From JBKHDT01 sp049974825 (lineage in GTDB: Bacteria; Pseudomonadota; Gammaproteobacteria; Halothiobacillales; Halothiobacillaceae): 21,627 nt of DNA. This document shows positions 8,420-16,642 of this stretch, piece after piece. Numbering within the stretch: position 1 is the stretch's first letter; each line of letters starts with the position of its first letter. The notes beneath the pieces are model-generated. The model was given only the letters and a program-made list of their open reading frames with translations. It searched no databases and was not told the origin of the DNA. The translations under genes were made by a program, and so were the position numbers. The stretch is from the NCBI GenBank assembly GCA_049974825.1, contig JBNGDJ010000035.1, positions 1 to 21,627 of the forward strand. Reading direction: 5' to 3'.

Positions 8420-9622
8420 ATGAACATCAGCGACAACGACCTGCTCCTTCGGCGTCGACGCCGTTTCCTGCTTCAGCTCCTTGGCGGAAGCAGTGGCCTG
8501 CTGCTGCCCCAGCTCGCCTGGGCGGGGCGGACCGTGCAGGCCGTGCGCTCGTCGGCCAGCCAGACGCACACGCGGTTTGTTCTGGATCTGGATGGCCCTG
8601 TTGACCACCGCGTGTTCACGCTTGAGGGGCCCGACCGGGTGGTGCTTGACCTGACCGGGGTCAGCCTGGCCAATGCCTCGACCGGCCGCGTGCCGAACGG
8701 CTCGGTAGTCCGTTCGGTGCGCTTTGGCATCCGCAACGGGCATGACTTGCGCGTGGTCTTTGACGTGACCGGCAAGGTATCTCCCCGGGTATTGCTGCTG
8801 CCCCCGGGCGAGGGGGCCGGGCACCGCCTGGTGGTGGACCTGCCCCATGCCGAAGCCCCGCGGCTGGCGCGCAGCGAACCGGATGAACCACAGGCTGCCG
8901 AAAGCACTTTCCGTGATCTGGTGATCGCGATTGATGCCGGGCACGGGGGCAAGGACCCAGGCGCTGTCGGCCCCGGGGGGACCTACGAAAAGGACATCGT
9001 GCTCCAGATCAGCCGGCGCCTGCGCGACATGCTCTCCCGGGAGCGGGGCCTCAAGCCCGTCATGATCCGGGATTCGGACACCTTCATCACCCTGCGCCGG
9101 CGAACGGAAATCGCGCGGGAGCAAAAGGCCGACCTGTTCGTGTCGATCCACGCCGATGCATTCCATCGCCAATCCGCACGCGGGGCATCGGTGTACTGCC
9201 TGTCGCTGCGGGGCGCCAGTTCCGAGGCGGCCCGCTGGCTGGCCCGGCGGGAAAACGCGGCCGACTTCGTGGGTGGCGCCTCGATTGCACACCAGGACGA
9301 AGTCGTCGCCTCCGTGCTACTGGATTTGGCGCAGAGCCGCACGCTCGAGAGTAGTATGGATCTTGGCGATCGGGTGTTGCGCTCGCTCGGTGGTGTGGCC
9401 CACCTGCACAAGAGCGAGGTCCAGCAGGCGAACTTTGCTGTGCTGCGCTCACCGGACATCCCGTCGATCCTGGTCGAGTCTGCGTTCATTTCCAACCCGA
9501 CCGAGGAGCGGCGGCTGAGGACGGCGGACTACCAGGAATCCGTGGCGCGGTCGGTGCTCAAGGGCATCCATTCCTACTACGCGGACCGCGCCCCCAGCGG
9601 AACCCGATACGCCATGGCTTGA
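8420..9622 (+). CDS. amiC: N-acetylmuramoyl-L-alanine amidase, Tat-exported AMIN/Amidase_3 type
   Basis: This zinc amidase cuts the stem peptide from peptidoglycan during daughter-cell separation. The 400-residue product starts with a Tat-like signal (five arginines at 11-15, then FLLQLL), with likely cleavage after AWA (33-35). An AMIN domain (about 38-140) should target it to the septum. The Amidase_3 catalytic domain has zinc ligands H175 (DAGHGG), E190 and H244 (SIHAD), and catalytic E353 (VESAF). There is no C-terminal LysM domain. I chose the ATG at 8420 because GGAG lies 9 nt upstream and the Tat signal starts properly; an upstream in-frame ATG (8339) would bury the signal. The tsaE-mutL position is that of E. 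coli amiB, but the Tat signal and absence of LysM resemble AmiC, so the symbol is a family-level choice. Confidence 0.93.
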   Translation: MNISDNDLLLRRRRRFLLQLLGGSSGLLLPQLAWAGRTVQAVRSSASQTHTRFVLDLDGPVDHRVFTLEGPDRVVLDLTGVSLANASTGRVPNGSVVRSVRFGIRNGHDLRVVFDVTGKVSPRVLLLPPGEGAGHRLVVDLPHAEAPRLARSEPDEPQAAESTFRDLVIAIDAGHGGKDPGAVGPGGTYEKDIVLQISRRLRDMLSRERGLKPVMIRDSDTFITLRRRTEIAREQKADLFVSIHADAFHRQSARGASVYCLSLRGASSEAARWLARRENAADFVGGASIAHQDEVVASVLLDLAQSRTLESSMDLGDRVLRSLGGVAHLHKSEVQQANFAVLRSPDIPSILVESAFISNPTEERRLRTADYQESVARSVLKGIHSYYADRAPSGTRYAMA

Positions 9623-9678
9623 CCCGCGCGGGCGAACCGGGAGAATTTGCCGGTTTCGCCAAGCGCCGGGGATACGCC

Positions 9679-11366
9679 ATGCGACGCATCCAGCGTCTTC
9701 CAGACACGCTCATCAACCAGATTGCCGCCGGCGAAGTCGTCGAGCGGCCCGCCAGCGTGGTCAAGGAGCTGGTGGAAAACAGTCTTGATGCCGGTGCTGC
9801 GCGGGTGGCGGTGGATGTCGACGCCGGTGGTGCACGCCTGATCCGGGTGCAGGATGACGGCGCGGGCATTGATCGCGAAGATCTGGCCTTGGCGCTCACC
9901 AGTCATGCCACCAGCAAGATCCGGGCAATCGACGAGCTTGAGGCGGTGGCCAGTCTCGGGTTTCGGGGCGAGGCGCTGGCCTCGGTTGCCTCGATTTCGC
10001 GCCTTCGTCTGGTTTCCCGGCAGCAGGAGGCCGATCACGCCTGGGAAATCCGGGCCGAGGGTGGGGCGCCTGCCGCAGCTGTGCCTGCCGCCCACCCGGT
10101 GGGGACCACCATCGAGGTGCGGGATCTGTTTTTCAATGTTCCGGCCCGGCGAAAGTTTCTCAAGGCCGAGCGCACCGAGTTCGGGCACATCGACCAGTTC
10201 CTGCGCCGGATCGCCCTGGCCCACCCGCAGGTGGGCTTTCGGCTGACGCGCAACAACCGCCTGGTCTTCGACCTTTCGCCCACGCCCGAGGGCGCCGATT
10301 TGGGCGAGCGGCTTGAGACCGCGCTCGGCCCGGACTTTGTCGCCCACGCCATGCCTGTCTCCCGGGCGGCCTCGGGCATGAGTCTCTCCGGCTGGGTTGC
10401 CCATCCCGCGCATTCCCGGGCCGGAACCGACCATCAGCTTTTCTATGTCAACGGACGCCTCGTGCGGGACCGGGTCATTGCGCATGCCGTGCGTCGGGCT
10501 TTTGCCGATGTCCTGCACCACAGTCGGCAGCCGGCGTTCGTGCTTTCCCTGTCGATCGACCCGGCCGAAGTGGATGTCAACGTGCATCCGGCGAAGACGG
10601 AAGTGCGTTTTCGTCAGGGTGGGATGGTGCATGACTTTTTGTTCAGCACNNNNNNNNNNNNNNNNNNNNNNNNNNNNNNNNNNNNNNNNNNNNNNNNNNN
10701 NNNNNNNNNNNNNNNNNNNNNNNNNNNNNNNNNNNNNNNNNNNNNNNNNCATCGGACTCCGGGCAGGCGGAGGATGCGGCCGTGCCCCCGCTGGGCTACG
10801 CCCTGGCCCAGCTGCACGGGGTGTACATCGTGGCGCAAAACGCCGAAGGGCTGGTGATTGTCGATGCTCATGCCGCGGCCGAGCGGGTGACCTACGAAAA
10901 GCTCAAGTCAGCCTGGGGCGGGGCGCCCGTGGCGCGCCAGCCGTTGCTTTTGCCGGTGACGCTCGATCTTTCCGAGCCGGAGGCCGACCAGGCCGAGTCC
11001 TGGTTTTCCACTTTTGCCGAGATCGGCGTGGTGGTTGATCGAGCCGGGCCGACGCGATTGCGTGTGCGTGAATTGCCGGCGCCTCTGCGTGAAGCTGATG
11101 CGGCCGGGCTGCTGCGCGACATGCTGGACGAGATGAGTCGTGCCGGTCAGAGCGATGCCGTGGAGCGCAGGATCCATGCGCTGCTTTCTCGAATGGCCTG
11201 CCATGGTTCCGTTCGGGCCAACCGCCGCTTGCAGCGGGAAGAAATGGACGCGCTGCTGCGCGACATGGAGCGCACCGAGCGCAGCGGCCAGTGCAACCAC
11301 GGGCGGCCAACCTGGATGCAGCTGTCCATGCAGGACCTGGACCGCCTGTTCATGCGAGGGCAATGA
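9679..11366 (+). CDS. mutL: DNA mismatch repair protein MutL, interrupted by an assembly gap
   Basis: MutL links mismatch recognition by MutS to strand incision. The N-terminal GHKL ATPase is complete: INQIAAGEVVERPASV near residues 11-26, the N-motif LVENSLDAG, DDGAGID, ATSKI and FRGEAL. Residues 1-323 precede the Ns; 204 residues follow in another frame, because 100 Ns is a placeholder. The C-terminal domain has DAHAAAERVTYE (10863-10898), close to the DQHA(x)2E(x)4E endonuclease motif, then ACHGSVRA and CNHGRPT, so this is probably an endonuclease-type MutL. The missing part is the flexible linker. The ATG at 9679 fits the conserved MRRIQRLP start; a TTG at 9619 overlapping the amidase stop is an alternative. 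miaA starts 3 nt after the stop. Confidence 0.93.
10650..10749. other. Assembly gap of 100 Ns inside mutL
   Basis: Exactly 100 Ns, the usual placeholder for a scaffold gap of unknown size. For mutL to be one open frame the true missing length must leave remainder 2 when divided by 3: two coding bases (AC) are left hanging before the gap and two (CA) after it. The flanks encode the end of the ATPase module and an acidic, Gly/Ser-containing linker, so nothing suggests a missing separate gene. Confidence 0.95.
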
Positions 11367-11369
11367 ATA

Positions 11370-12302
11370 ATGGATCATGGCGCCGCGCCCCATGTGCTTG
11401 CCATTATGGGGCCAACTGCCTCGGGGAAGACGGACCTGGCCATGGCGATTGCCGACCGGCACCCCGTTGACCTGATCAGCGTCGATTCGGCCATGATCTA
11501 CCGGGGCATGGATATCGGCACCGCCAAGCCGGACCCGCAGACGCTTGCCGAGTATCCGCATGCGCTGGTCGACATTCTCGATCCGTCCGAACGCTACTCC
11601 GTGCAGCGGTTCTGTGCCGATGCCCGGGCGCAGATCGCCCGGTCGCGTGCGGCCGGGCGCCTGCCCCTGCTGGTCGGCGGGACCATGCTCTACTTCCGCA
11701 GTTTGCTTGAGGGGATTTCGGCCTTGCCCGAGACCGACGAGGCGCTGCGCGCCGAAGTCCGGGGTGAGGCAGCCCGGGTTGGCTGGGCCGCCATGCACGA
11801 GGCGCTGGCGCGGGTCGACCCTGAGGCGGCGGCGCGAATTCATCCCAATGATCCGCAGCGCATTGGCCGGGCCCTGGAGGTCTGGCGCGCCACTGGAATT
11901 CCCATGACGCGGTTGCAGCGGGCCGGTCGGCAAGGGGCGCTGGAGGATTCCTGCCGCGTGCTTCGGGTTGCGCTGGCGCCAGCCGACCGGGCCACGCTGC
12001 GCGAGCGCATCGCCATGCGTTTCGACCAAATGATCGAGGCCGGCTTCCTGGACGAGGTAGCGGGTTTGCGGGCCCGGGGTGATCTGCATGCCGACCTGCC
12101 GTCCATGCGCTCGGTCGGGTATCGGCAAGTCTGGGCGTATCTGGATGGGGCCAGCGATTTCAGCGCCATGCGTCAGGAGGCAATTGCCGCCACGCGCCAG
12201 TTCGCCAAGCGCCAGGTCACCTGGCTGCGCAGCACCCGCGCGGACCTGCGCCTTGAAACCGGAGACCCGGCCGCGGAAGAAAAGATCCTGGCGCGGTTGT
12301 GA
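11370..12302 (+). CDS. miaA: tRNA dimethylallyltransferase MiaA
   Basis: MiaA transfers a dimethylallyl group to A37 of tRNAs that read codons beginning with U, the first step of ms2i6A synthesis. The 310-residue product has a P-loop GPTASGKT (14-21), the DSAMIYRGMDIGTAKP segment beginning at D39, and the VGGTMLYFRSL motif typical of gammaproteobacterial members. The length is normal. It begins 3 nt after mutL, as in the conserved mutL-miaA-hfq block. A strong hairpin begins 5 nt after its stop. Confidence 0.97.
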   Translation: MDHGAAPHVLAIMGPTASGKTDLAMAIADRHPVDLISVDSAMIYRGMDIGTAKPDPQTLAEYPHALVDILDPSERYSVQRFCADARAQIARSRAAGRLPLLVGGTMLYFRSLLEGISALPETDEALRAEVRGEAARVGWAAMHEALARVDPEAAARIHPNDPQRIGRALEVWRATGIPMTRLQRAGRQGALEDSCRVLRVALAPADRATLRERIAMRFDQMIEAGFLDEVAGLRARGDLHADLPSMRSVGYRQVWAYLDGASDFSAMRQEAIAATRQFAKRQVTWLRSTRADLRLETGDPAAEEKILARL

Positions 12303-12307
12303 GTCGC

Positions 12308-12347
12308 CGCCAGGGAAACTCTGCATTCGCGCAGACCTTCCCTGGCG
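12308..12347. repeat. Solo hairpin after miaA, related to the end arrays
   Basis: A 10-bp perfect stem, CGCCAGGGAA (12308-12317) with TTCCCTGGCG (12338-12347), encloses a second 5-bp stem TCTGC/GCAGA (12320-12324, 12331-12335) with a 6-nt loop. AGGGAAACTCTGCA (12312-12325) is an exact 14-bp inverted match to 68-81 in the left array, and GCATTCGCGCAG (12323-12334) matches 124-135 at 11 of 12 positions. No T-run follows, so it is not a typical intrinsic terminator. It may act as an RNA 3'-end stabiliser or be a decayed or solo copy of the repeat. Confidence 0.7.
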
Positions 12348-12602
12348 ATTGCCTGAACTTGCGCTGTGATAAACTGACCAACCATTTTGACGCTGGTGCC
12401 CGGACAGGGCTCGGGCCGGGAAAGGCTCCAGGCGATTTGTGCATGGCGGGCTGGAATGGCCCAGGGCCTTCGCACGTTGTGCCGTGCGCAAGCCATTGGG
12501 TCGCTGCTGGCGCCAGGGCACAGGACGATATTCCAGGGATTCCCGGCGCATGAGGCGACCGCGGATCGGCATGAAAAGAACAACACGGAGACAAAAGACA
12601 GC
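12348..12602 (+). other. Upstream region of hfq
   Basis: No gene is supported in this stretch. TAAACT (12370-12375) resembles a -10 box but the nearest -35 candidate, TTGCCT (12349-12354), is only 15 bp away. TTGACG at 12387-12392 has no -10 partner at 16-18 bp. In E. coli hfq has several promoters upstream and within miaA, so transcription probably starts here or further upstream, but I cannot place a site. Confidence 0.35.
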
Positions 12603-12863
12603 ATGGCTAAAGGTCAAACGCTGCAGGAACCCTTCCTCAATGCACTGCGCCGGGATCGCATTCCCGTCTCGATCTACCTGGTCAACGGCATCAAGCTGCA
12701 GGGGCAGATCGATTCCTTCGACAATTTCGTGGTTCTGCTGAAGAACACGGTAAGCCAGATGGTGTACAAGCACGCGATTTCCACGATCGTGCCCTCACGC
12801 CCGGTGCGGATGGATCGCTCTGGCGAGGCGCGCGAGGACGACACGGCCGGAGGTGAAGACTGA
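12603..12863 (+). CDS. hfq: RNA-binding protein Hfq
   Basis: Hfq is the hexameric Sm-like RNA chaperone that pairs small regulatory RNAs with mRNAs. The 86-residue product carries the conserved core: Q8 and F42 of the proximal face, the YKH motif at 55-57, Y25 and I30 of the distal-face region, and rim arginines R16, R17 and R19. Position 9 is Glu where E. coli has Asp, a mild change. The tail after residue 68 is short and ends in acidic residues (DD, ED), as in many Hfq proteins. The ATG begins MAKGQTLQEPF, the usual start. hflX follows after 5 nt. Confidence 0.98.
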   Translation: MAKGQTLQEPFLNALRRDRIPVSIYLVNGIKLQGQIDSFDNFVVLLKNTVSQMVYKHAISTIVPSRPVRMDRSGEAREDDTAGGED

Positions 12864-12868
12864 CCGCG

Positions 12869-14155
12869 ATGCAGTTCTTCGAGCGCCACTCCGGGGGTGA
12901 ACGCGCCGTACTCGTTCATGTCGATACGGGCCGGGCACAGGGCAACGAGGACGAAGTCGAATTCCACGAGCTGGTCCGGTCGGCCGGGGCGGAAATCGTG
13001 GGTTCGCTGTCGGTGCGTCGGCAGACTCCCGATCCCCGAGCGCTGCTCGGAAGCGGCAAGGTCGAGGAGATCGCCGCGCTGGTGGCGGCCGAGGGCGCGG
13101 AGTTGGCGATCTTCAACCACGCGCTCACGCCCTCGCAGGAACGCAACCTCGAAGCATTGCTCAAGTGCCGGGTCATTGATCGCACCGGACTGATTCTGGA
13201 TATCTTTGCCCAGCGCGCGCGATCGCACGAGGGCAAGCTGCAGGTCGAGCTGGCGCAGCTCAAGCACCTGTCCACCCGGCTGGTCCGGGGCTGGACGCAC
13301 CTTGAGCGACAGCGCGGGGGTTCAATCGGCCTGCGCGGGCCGGGGGAAACCCAGCTGGAAATGGACCGCCGGCTCATCAACGGGCGGATCGCCCAGCTCA
13401 ACACGCGCCTGGAAAAGGTCCGGCGCCAGCGTCAGCAGGGGCGCAAGGGGCGGCAGAGGGCGCAGATGCCGACGGTTTCGCTGGTGGGCTACACCAACGC
13501 GGGCAAGTCCACGCTGTTCAATGCGCTCAGCCAGGCCGGAGCCAGCTACGCGGCCGACAAGCTGTTCGCGACGCTGGACACCACCGTTCGGCGCGTTGAA
13601 ATCGAGCCGGGCATGCCGGCCGTGATTGCAGATACCGTCGGATTTATCCGGCATTTGCCGCATGATCTGGTCACCGCCTTTCGCTCCACGCTGGAGGAGA
13701 CCCTGGAGGCCGATCTGCTCTTGCAGGTGGTCGATGCCTCCGATCCAGAGTATCCGCGCCAGCTTGAGGACGTCGATGAGGTCCTGGCCGAGATTGGCGC
13801 CGGGGACATGCCGCGGCTGATCGTGATGAACAAGATCGACCGGACCGACCGGCCGGCCCGGGTCGAGCGGAACGAACAGGGTCAGCCCTGGCGGGCCTGG
13901 GTTTCGGCCGCCGACGGGGAAGGTCTGCCCGAGTTGCTGGCGGCGGTCGCGGAACGTTTGCGTCCCGACACCGTCGATACCCGCATCACGCTGCCTGCCT
14001 CGCAGGGCCGTTTGCACGCCCTGCTGGTGGCCGAAGGCGCCGTGCTTGATGAAAACGTGGACGAAACCGGTCAGTGGATCATGGACATCCGGCTGCCGCT
14101 GGCGCGCTGGAACCAGCTGTGCAAGCACGAGCCCGAACTGGCCAGCCAGGCATGA
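12869..14155 (+). CDS. hflX: Ribosome-associated GTPase HflX
   Basis: HflX binds the large ribosomal subunit and splits stalled ribosomes, especially under heat stress. The 428-residue product has the HflX N-terminal domain with GGSIGLRGPGETQLEMDRR at 150-168. The GTPase domain has G1 GYTNAGKST (207-215), the FATLDTT switch (233-239), G3 DTVGF (255-259) and G4 NKID (321-324). Length and order are normal. It lies between hfq and hflK in the standard arrangement. A weak promoter candidate for hflK is present in the 113-bp spacer downstream. Confidence 0.97.
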   Translation: MQFFERHSGGERAVLVHVDTGRAQGNEDEVEFHELVRSAGAEIVGSLSVRRQTPDPRALLGSGKVEEIAALVAAEGAELAIFNHALTPSQERNLEALLKCRVIDRTGLILDIFAQRARSHEGKLQVELAQLKHLSTRLVRGWTHLERQRGGSIGLRGPGETQLEMDRRLINGRIAQLNTRLEKVRRQRQQGRKGRQRAQMPTVSLVGYTNAGKSTLFNALSQAGASYAADKLFATLDTTVRRVEIEPGMPAVIADTVGFIRHLPHDLVTAFRSTLEETLEADLLLQVVDASDPEYPRQLEDVDEVLAEIGAGDMPRLIVMNKIDRTDRPARVERNEQGQPWRAWVSAADGEGLPELLAAVAERLRPDTVDTRITLPASQGRLHALLVAEGAVLDENVDETGQWIMDIRLPLARWNQLCKHEPELASQA

Positions 14156-14183
14156 AGCCGGCCGGGTGGTGCCGGACGGCCGC

Positions 14184-14212
14184 TTGCCCGTCCCGTCACG
14201 AATCCCTACACT
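14184..14212 (+). promoter_or_regulatory. Candidate promoter upstream of hflK
   Basis: TTGCCC (14184-14189) and TACACT (14207-14212) are separated by 17 bp, each matching consensus at 4/6 positions. The predicted start is about 50 nt before the hflK ATG, in the widest spacer between hfq and hflC. This could provide separate expression of hflKC and downstream genes. It rests on two partial boxes only. Confidence 0.35.
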
Positions 14213-14268
14213 TTGCCGCGCCTGGCGGCGATCAAATCCAACCGCAGATCAAACCGGAGTAACAAACG

Positions 14269-15396
14269 ATGGCCTGGAACGAACCGGGTGGCGGGCGCGA
14301 CAAGGACCCGTGGAACACTTCACGTGGCGGATCCTCGGGCCCGAAACTGGACGAGACCTTCGGCAAGATGGCCAAGAAGGTCGGGGGCACCTTCGGGGGC
14401 GGCGGCGGATTCGGCGGCAAGAGCATTGCGGTGGTGGCCGGTGCCCTGCTGCTGGTCTGGCTGGCGACCGGCGTCTATATTGTCGACGAAGGTCAGCGCG
14501 GCGTGGTGACCCAGTTCGGCAAGTACAAGGAAACCTCCATGCCGGGGCCGCACTGGCACCTGCCTTACCCGATCCACGAGGTCCAGACCGTGGATGTGGA
14601 TGAATACCGTGACCGTCGGCTGCGCATGCCGGTACTGACACTCGACGAGAACATTGTCGAGGTGTCGCTGGCGACCCAGTTCAACATCAACGACCCGATG
14701 CCCTACCTGTTCAATGTGCGGGACCCGGACAGCACGTTGCAGGACGTCATGCAGAGCGCCATGCGCGAGGTGATCGGTGCCAACAACATGGACTATGTGC
14801 TGACCGAGGGGCGCGTGGAGCTGGTCAACCTGGTGCGCGAGCGGATGCAGGAACTGCTTGACGGGTACGAGACGGGACTTCAGGTGCAGTCGGTCAACCT
14901 TCAGGACGTTCAGCCGCCCGAGGCGGTTCAGCCGGCCTTTGAGGACGCCATTCGAGCCCGGGAGGATGAGCAGCGATTCATTTCCGAGGCGCTGGCCTAC
15001 GCCAACCGCATCGTGCCCCAGGCCCGGGGTGAAGCCGCGCAGATTGTCGAGCAGGCCCGCGGTTACCGGGCGCGGGTTACCCTGGCCGCCGAAGGTGAGG
15101 CCTCCCGCTTCTCCGCGCTGCTGGCCGAATACCGCCGGGCACCCGAGGTGACCCGAGAGCGTCTGTACATCGACGCCATGACCGAGGTGCTGGGCAATTC
15201 CAGCAAGGTATTCATGGACGTTCAGGGCGGCAACAGCCTGATGTACCTGCCGCTGGACAAGCTCATGGAACAACGCGGCCAGGCGGGTGCCGGTGTGCCC
15301 ACGATGCTGCCGTCCAACACCCAGACACCGGCTTCCGGCCCGGGCAACAGTTCGCGGACACCGGTTTCCTCACGCACCGATTCACGCACGAGGTGA
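14269..15396 (+). CDS. hflK: FtsH-modulating SPFH protein HflK
   Basis: HflK and HflC form a membrane complex around the AAA protease FtsH and modulate its degradation of membrane proteins. The 375-residue product has a Gly-rich cytoplasmic N-terminus (about 1-50), one membrane span at about 52-69 and then the SPFH/band-7 domain. The Ala/Glu/Arg-rich helix around residues 225-290 (REDEQRFISEALAYANRIV) is typical. The tail after about 345 is Ser/Thr/Pro-rich and low complexity. GGAG lies about 9 nt before the ATG. hflC follows after 8 nt. Confidence 0.97.
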   Translation: MAWNEPGGGRDKDPWNTSRGGSSGPKLDETFGKMAKKVGGTFGGGGGFGGKSIAVVAGALLLVWLATGVYIVDEGQRGVVTQFGKYKETSMPGPHWHLPYPIHEVQTVDVDEYRDRRLRMPVLTLDENIVEVSLATQFNINDPMPYLFNVRDPDSTLQDVMQSAMREVIGANNMDYVLTEGRVELVNLVRERMQELLDGYETGLQVQSVNLQDVQPPEAVQPAFEDAIRAREDEQRFISEALAYANRIVPQARGEAAQIVEQARGYRARVTLAAEGEASRFSALLAEYRRAPEVTRERLYIDAMTEVLGNSSKVFMDVQGGNSLMYLPLDKLMEQRGQAGAGVPTMLPSNTQTPASGPGNSSRTPVSSRTDSRTR

Positions 15397-15404
15397 TCTG
15401 AAAG

Positions 15405-16337
15405 ATGGCTGTCACCAATCTCATCATTCCCGTCCTCGCGGTGGTCGTGTTCCTGGGGTCCATGTCCGTGTACACGGTCAAGGAATTCGAGTCCGGCATG
15501 CAGTTCCGCCTGGGTGAAATCGTCAAGACCGACATTGAGCCGGGCTTGCACTTCAAGCTGCCGTTCATCAACAACGTGCGCACCTTCGACACGCGGATCC
15601 TCACGGTTGCCACGCAGCCGGACCGGTTTTTGACCAGCGAAAAGAAAAACCTGATCGTCGACTACTACATCAAGTGGCGCATCACCGACACGGCCGATTA
15701 CTACCGTGCCACCCGGGGTGACGAGCGGGCCGCCGTGATCCGGGTCGACCAGATCGTCAAGGACGGCATGAAAAGCCAGATCAGTTCGCTGACCATCCCC
15801 GAGGTGGTCTCCGGTGATCGTGACCTGTTCATGCGAAACGTGATCGAGTCCACGAACCAGGATATTGCCGGACTGGGCCTGAAGATCGTCGATGTGCGCA
15901 TCATGCGGATCGAGCTGCCTGCCGAAGTGAGCCAGTCGGTGTTCGCGCGGATGGAGCAGGAGCGGGCGGCGGTTGCCAGTGCGGTTCGCTCGCGAGGCCA
16001 GGAGCAGGCCCAGCGTATTCGGGCGGATGCCGAGCGTCAGCGCACTGAGGTCGTCGCCGAGGCCAATCGCGAGGCTGAGCAGCTTCGAGGCGAGGGCGAT
16101 GCTCGGGCCGCGGAAATCTACGCCAGCGCCTTTGACCAGGATCGCGAGTTCTTCGAATTCTACCGAAGCATCAACGCCTACAAGACGGCCTTTGCCGGCC
16201 AGGACAACATGATGGTTCTTGAGCCGACCGGCAGCTTCTTCCGCTTCTTCCAGGATCGTGACGGCGGTATCCCCCGTCCGGCCGGTGATGCCCCGCAAGA
16301 GCCGGCGCAGGCTGGACCTTTGCCCTCGCTGCCCTGA
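15405..16337 (+). CDS. hflC: FtsH-modulating SPFH protein HflC
   Basis: HflC is the partner of HflK in the FtsH-associated membrane complex. The 310-residue product has an N-terminal membrane anchor (about 5-23) followed by an SPFH domain (VYTVKEFESGMQFRLG at 22-37; LPFINNVRTFDTRI at 52-65). A charged helical region around 180-235, rich in Ala, Glu and Arg, follows. The C-terminal 25 residues are Pro-rich. AGGTGA overlapping the hflK stop probably serves as its ribosome-binding site, so the two proteins should be made together. Confidence 0.97.
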   Translation: MAVTNLIIPVLAVVVFLGSMSVYTVKEFESGMQFRLGEIVKTDIEPGLHFKLPFINNVRTFDTRILTVATQPDRFLTSEKKNLIVDYYIKWRITDTADYYRATRGDERAAVIRVDQIVKDGMKSQISSLTIPEVVSGDRDLFMRNVIESTNQDIAGLGLKIVDVRIMRIELPAEVSQSVFARMEQERAAVASAVRSRGQEQAQRIRADAERQRTEVVAEANREAEQLRGEGDARAAEIYASAFDQDREFFEFYRSINAYKTAFAGQDNMMVLEPTGSFFRFFQDRDGGIPRPAGDAPQEPAQAGPLPSLP

Positions 16338-16354
16338 CGGAGGGGCAGCGCCGC

Positions 16355-16543
16355 ATGCCCTCCGAGCTCTGGATGGCCCTGGCCCTCGTGTTGATCATCG
16401 AGGGCCTTTTGCCGTTTGCGAGTCCCCGGCACTATCGCCGCATGGTCCGGGAACTGGCCGCGCTGCCTGACGGAGCCATTCGTGCCACGGGGCTGGTACT
16501 GGTGCTTGCCGGTCTGCTGGCCCTGTGGTGGCTTGGCCGATGA
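16355..16543 (+). CDS. DUF2065 small membrane protein (YjeT-like)
   Basis: This 62-residue protein has two hydrophobic segments, about 4-22 and 40-60, joined by a short basic loop (PRHYRRMVREL). Size, topology, the EGLLPFASP motif and its position after hflC match the YjeT/DUF2065 family, whose function is unknown. GGAGGGG about 9 nt before the ATG is a strong ribosome-binding site. Its place in the hfl operon suggests a membrane role linked to HflKC, which is inference. Confidence 0.88.
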   Translation: MPSELWMALALVLIIEGLLPFASPRHYRRMVRELAALPDGAIRATGLVLVLAGLLALWWLGR

Positions 16544-16642
16544 GCGCGCAGACAGGCTGGAACCGGCGCGTGTTCGCCTCTTGTCGCGCTGGGACTGGCG
16601 GCAGTTGACAGAATCCGACCTGACTATTTCTTGAAGGAAATC

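Noticed and set aside
9679..11366. Apparent frameshift or pseudogene in mutL
   Set aside because: The frame change coincides exactly with a 100-N placeholder, and motifs on both sides are intact, so it is an assembly effect.
10908..12773. 621-codon open frame on the minus strand opposite mutL, miaA and hfq
   Set aside because: It is antisense to three conserved genes, crosses their spacers and has a low-complexity His/Arg/Gly-rich translation with no family resemblance.
12387..12863. N-terminally extended Hfq from an upstream start
   Set aside because: The extra 72 residues have no similarity to Hfq, and the conserved MAKGQ start is at 12603.
16605..16633. Perfect -35 box TTGACA as a hisZ promoter
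   Set aside because: At 16-18 bp downstream there is no acceptable -10 box (TTTCTT or similar), and a start there would fall inside the ribosome-binding site.
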